Source of the DNA: Thiohalobacter sp.
GTDB taxonomy: Bacteria > Pseudomonadota > Gammaproteobacteria > Thiohalobacterales > Thiohalobacteraceae
Assembly: GCA_027030825.1 (NCBI GenBank)
Contig: JALVEM010000001.1
Location: 1 to 6,197, forward strand
DNA: 6,197 nt
Reading direction: 5' to 3'
Made by a program: the position numbers and the translations under genes. Within the stretch, counting starts at the first letter, position 1. Each line of letters opens with the position of its first letter. This document shows, in pieces, positions 5,330 to 6,197 of the stretch. The notes under the pieces are model-generated. The model ran no database searches and had not been told where the DNA came from. It saw only the letters and a program-made list of their open reading frames with translations.

Positions 5330-6197
5330 CTAGCTTCCCTTCCCGAACCTCCCCGCGAAATAGGCCAGCCAGCCGCGGCGCGGGCCTTCCTCGCCCGGCA
5401 CGGGCCGGAGCGGATCGAACTGCGGCGAGCTCACCGGCGGCTCGCCCGGCTCGGCCGGACGGATGCGCACGCGCACGTCGTACCAGCCGGCCTGGCCGGT
5501 GACGGGGTCGGAGTTGGAGAGGTGTTCGCCGGCGCCATGCGCGGGCAGTTCCTCGCTGATCAGGTGATTGAGCAGGAAGCCCTTGCGCGATTCGTCGGCA
5601 TCCGGCGTCAGCGCCCAGGCGCCCGAGGCCTTGCCGATGGCGTTCCAGGTCCAGACCGTGCCCGGCTCGACCGCCTCCGAGTAGCGGCACAGGCAGCGCA
5701 CTCGCCCCCACTGGGACTCCACCCACATCCAGCCGCCGTCCTCGATCCCGGCGGCCCGCGCCGTCTTCGGGTTCACGTACAGGAAGTTGTAGGTGTGGAT
5801 CTGGCGCAGCCAGGCGTTCTGTGAGTCCCAGGAGTGGTACATGGCCATCGGCCGCTGGGTGACGGCGTTGAGCGGGTAGTCCTGCAGATCGGTCAGCTGT
5901 GCCTCCAGCGGCTCGTAGTAGAAGGGCAGCGGATCGAAATAGGTTTCGATGCGCTCGCGCAGATGGTCGGGCGGCTGCTTGCCGTCGGACTTGCCCTGGG
6001 CCGCGAGGCGGAATTTCTGCAGCACTTCGGAATAGATGTGGATCAGGATGGGTTCGGCGTAGCGGGTCAGGCGGTGTTCCTGGGCCCACAGCAGGTAGCC
6101 CTGGTTCCAGTTGCGCATGTACTGATAGGAGCGGGGCAGCTCGTAGTGGAATACGCAGTTGTGCTTTTCATACATCTCCCACTGCTTGGGATTGGGC
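5330..6197 (-). CDS. soeA: SoeA-like molybdopterin catalytic subunit of sulfite dehydrogenase, C-terminal part (5' end outside window)
   Basis: The frame is open from the right edge to the TAG at 5330-5332, giving 288 visible residues. The ATG at 6173-6175 is internal (PNPKQWE precedes it in frame), and the [4Fe-4S] motif, most of the molybdenum-cofactor-binding region and the true start are outside. The visible part contains the C-terminal molybdopterin-dinucleotide-binding domain. Counting from the internal Met, this runs about 100-190: PLNAVTQRPMAMYHSW, then LYVNPKTARAAGIEDGGW, VESQWGRV and PGTVWTWNAIGK. A tail of about 90 residues follows, typical of the larger DMSO-reductase-family enzymes of the SoeA/PsrA/PhsA group. 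In SoeABC this subunit oxidises sulfite to sulfate in the cytoplasm. It is the first of the three soe genes in transcription order. The family is certain; sulfite as substrate is inferred from the SoeB and SoeC resemblance. PsrA/PhsA-like reductase is the alternative. Confidence 0.88.
   Translation of the reverse strand, partial: PNPKQWEMYEKHNCVFHYELPRSYQYMRNWNQGYLLWAQEHRLTRYAEPILIHIYSEVLQKFRLAAQGKSDGKQPPDHLRERIETYFDPLPFYYEPLEAQLTDLQDYPLNAVTQRPMAMYHSWDSQNAWLRQIHTYNFLYVNPKTARAAGIEDGGWMWVESQWGRVRCLCRYSEAVEPGTVWTWNAIGKASGAWALTPDADESRKGFLLNHLISEELPAHGAGEHLSNSDPVTGQAGWYDVRVRIRPAEPGEPPVSSPQFDPLRPVPGEEGPRRGWLAYFAGRFGKGS

Noticed and set aside
4487..5824. 445-codon plus-strand open frame opposite soeB and soeA
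   Set aside because: It is antisense to two well-supported genes, has a low-complexity Ala/Gly/Val/Arg-rich translation, and arises from GC-rich codon bias on the other strand.
4803..6089. 428-codon minus-strand frame overlapping soeA and soeB
   Set aside because: It is a shifted-frame shadow spanning two real genes; the translation is Arg/Pro/Ala-rich with no recognisable domain.

Overview
The window looks like chromosomal DNA of a GC-rich proteobacterium, most plausibly a gammaproteobacterial sulfur oxidiser (Chromatiales / Ectothiorhodospiraceae-like). That guess rests on the soeABC-type sulfite dehydrogenase genes, whose SoeB and SoeC sequences strongly resemble the purple-sulfur-bacterial versions as I remember them, and on strong GC bias at third codon positions. 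No database search was possible, so the taxonomy is inference.

Left half (1-3276, plus strand): three tightly packed genes that look like one operon. First is the 3' part of a TonB-dependent outer-membrane receptor; its signal peptide and plug lie before the window. After a 16-nt gap comes a secreted Asp-box (sialidase/BNR-like) beta-propeller protein of 409 aa with unusual CxCC and CPHHG motifs. After a single base comes a 159-aa exported thioredoxin-fold protein of the TlpA type with a CPPC active site. All three products are envelope proteins. The arrangement suggests uptake of a metal or other ligand through the outer membrane, with a periplasmic cysteine-containing propeller and a dedicated thiol oxidoreductase; the ligand cannot be read from the sequence. 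A perfect 13-bp inverted repeat lies in the signal-peptide-coding part of the propeller gene.

Middle (3277-3379): a 103-nt convergent intergenic spacer. It holds three tandem 10-nt units (core CACGG) and an interrupted inverted repeat that may end transcription from one or both sides; no T-tract is present.

Right half (3380-6197, minus strand): soeA (3' part only), soeB and soeC, transcribed right to left. SoeA is the molybdopterin subunit, SoeB the four-[4Fe-4S] electron-transfer subunit and SoeC the DmsC-type membrane anchor. In known SoeABC complexes sulfite is oxidised to sulfate at the cytoplasmic face and electrons pass through the SoeB clusters and SoeC into the quinone pool. The genes are separated by an 81-nt GC-rich structured spacer (soeA-soeB) and a 150-nt spacer with an imperfect direct repeat (soeB-soeC), both rather long for one operon.

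No tRNA, rRNA, CRISPR array, insertion sequence or phage gene was seen. No stretch longer than 300 bases lacks a gene. The most unusual material is the receptor/propeller/thioredoxin operon and its hairpin; the soe cluster is a known system.
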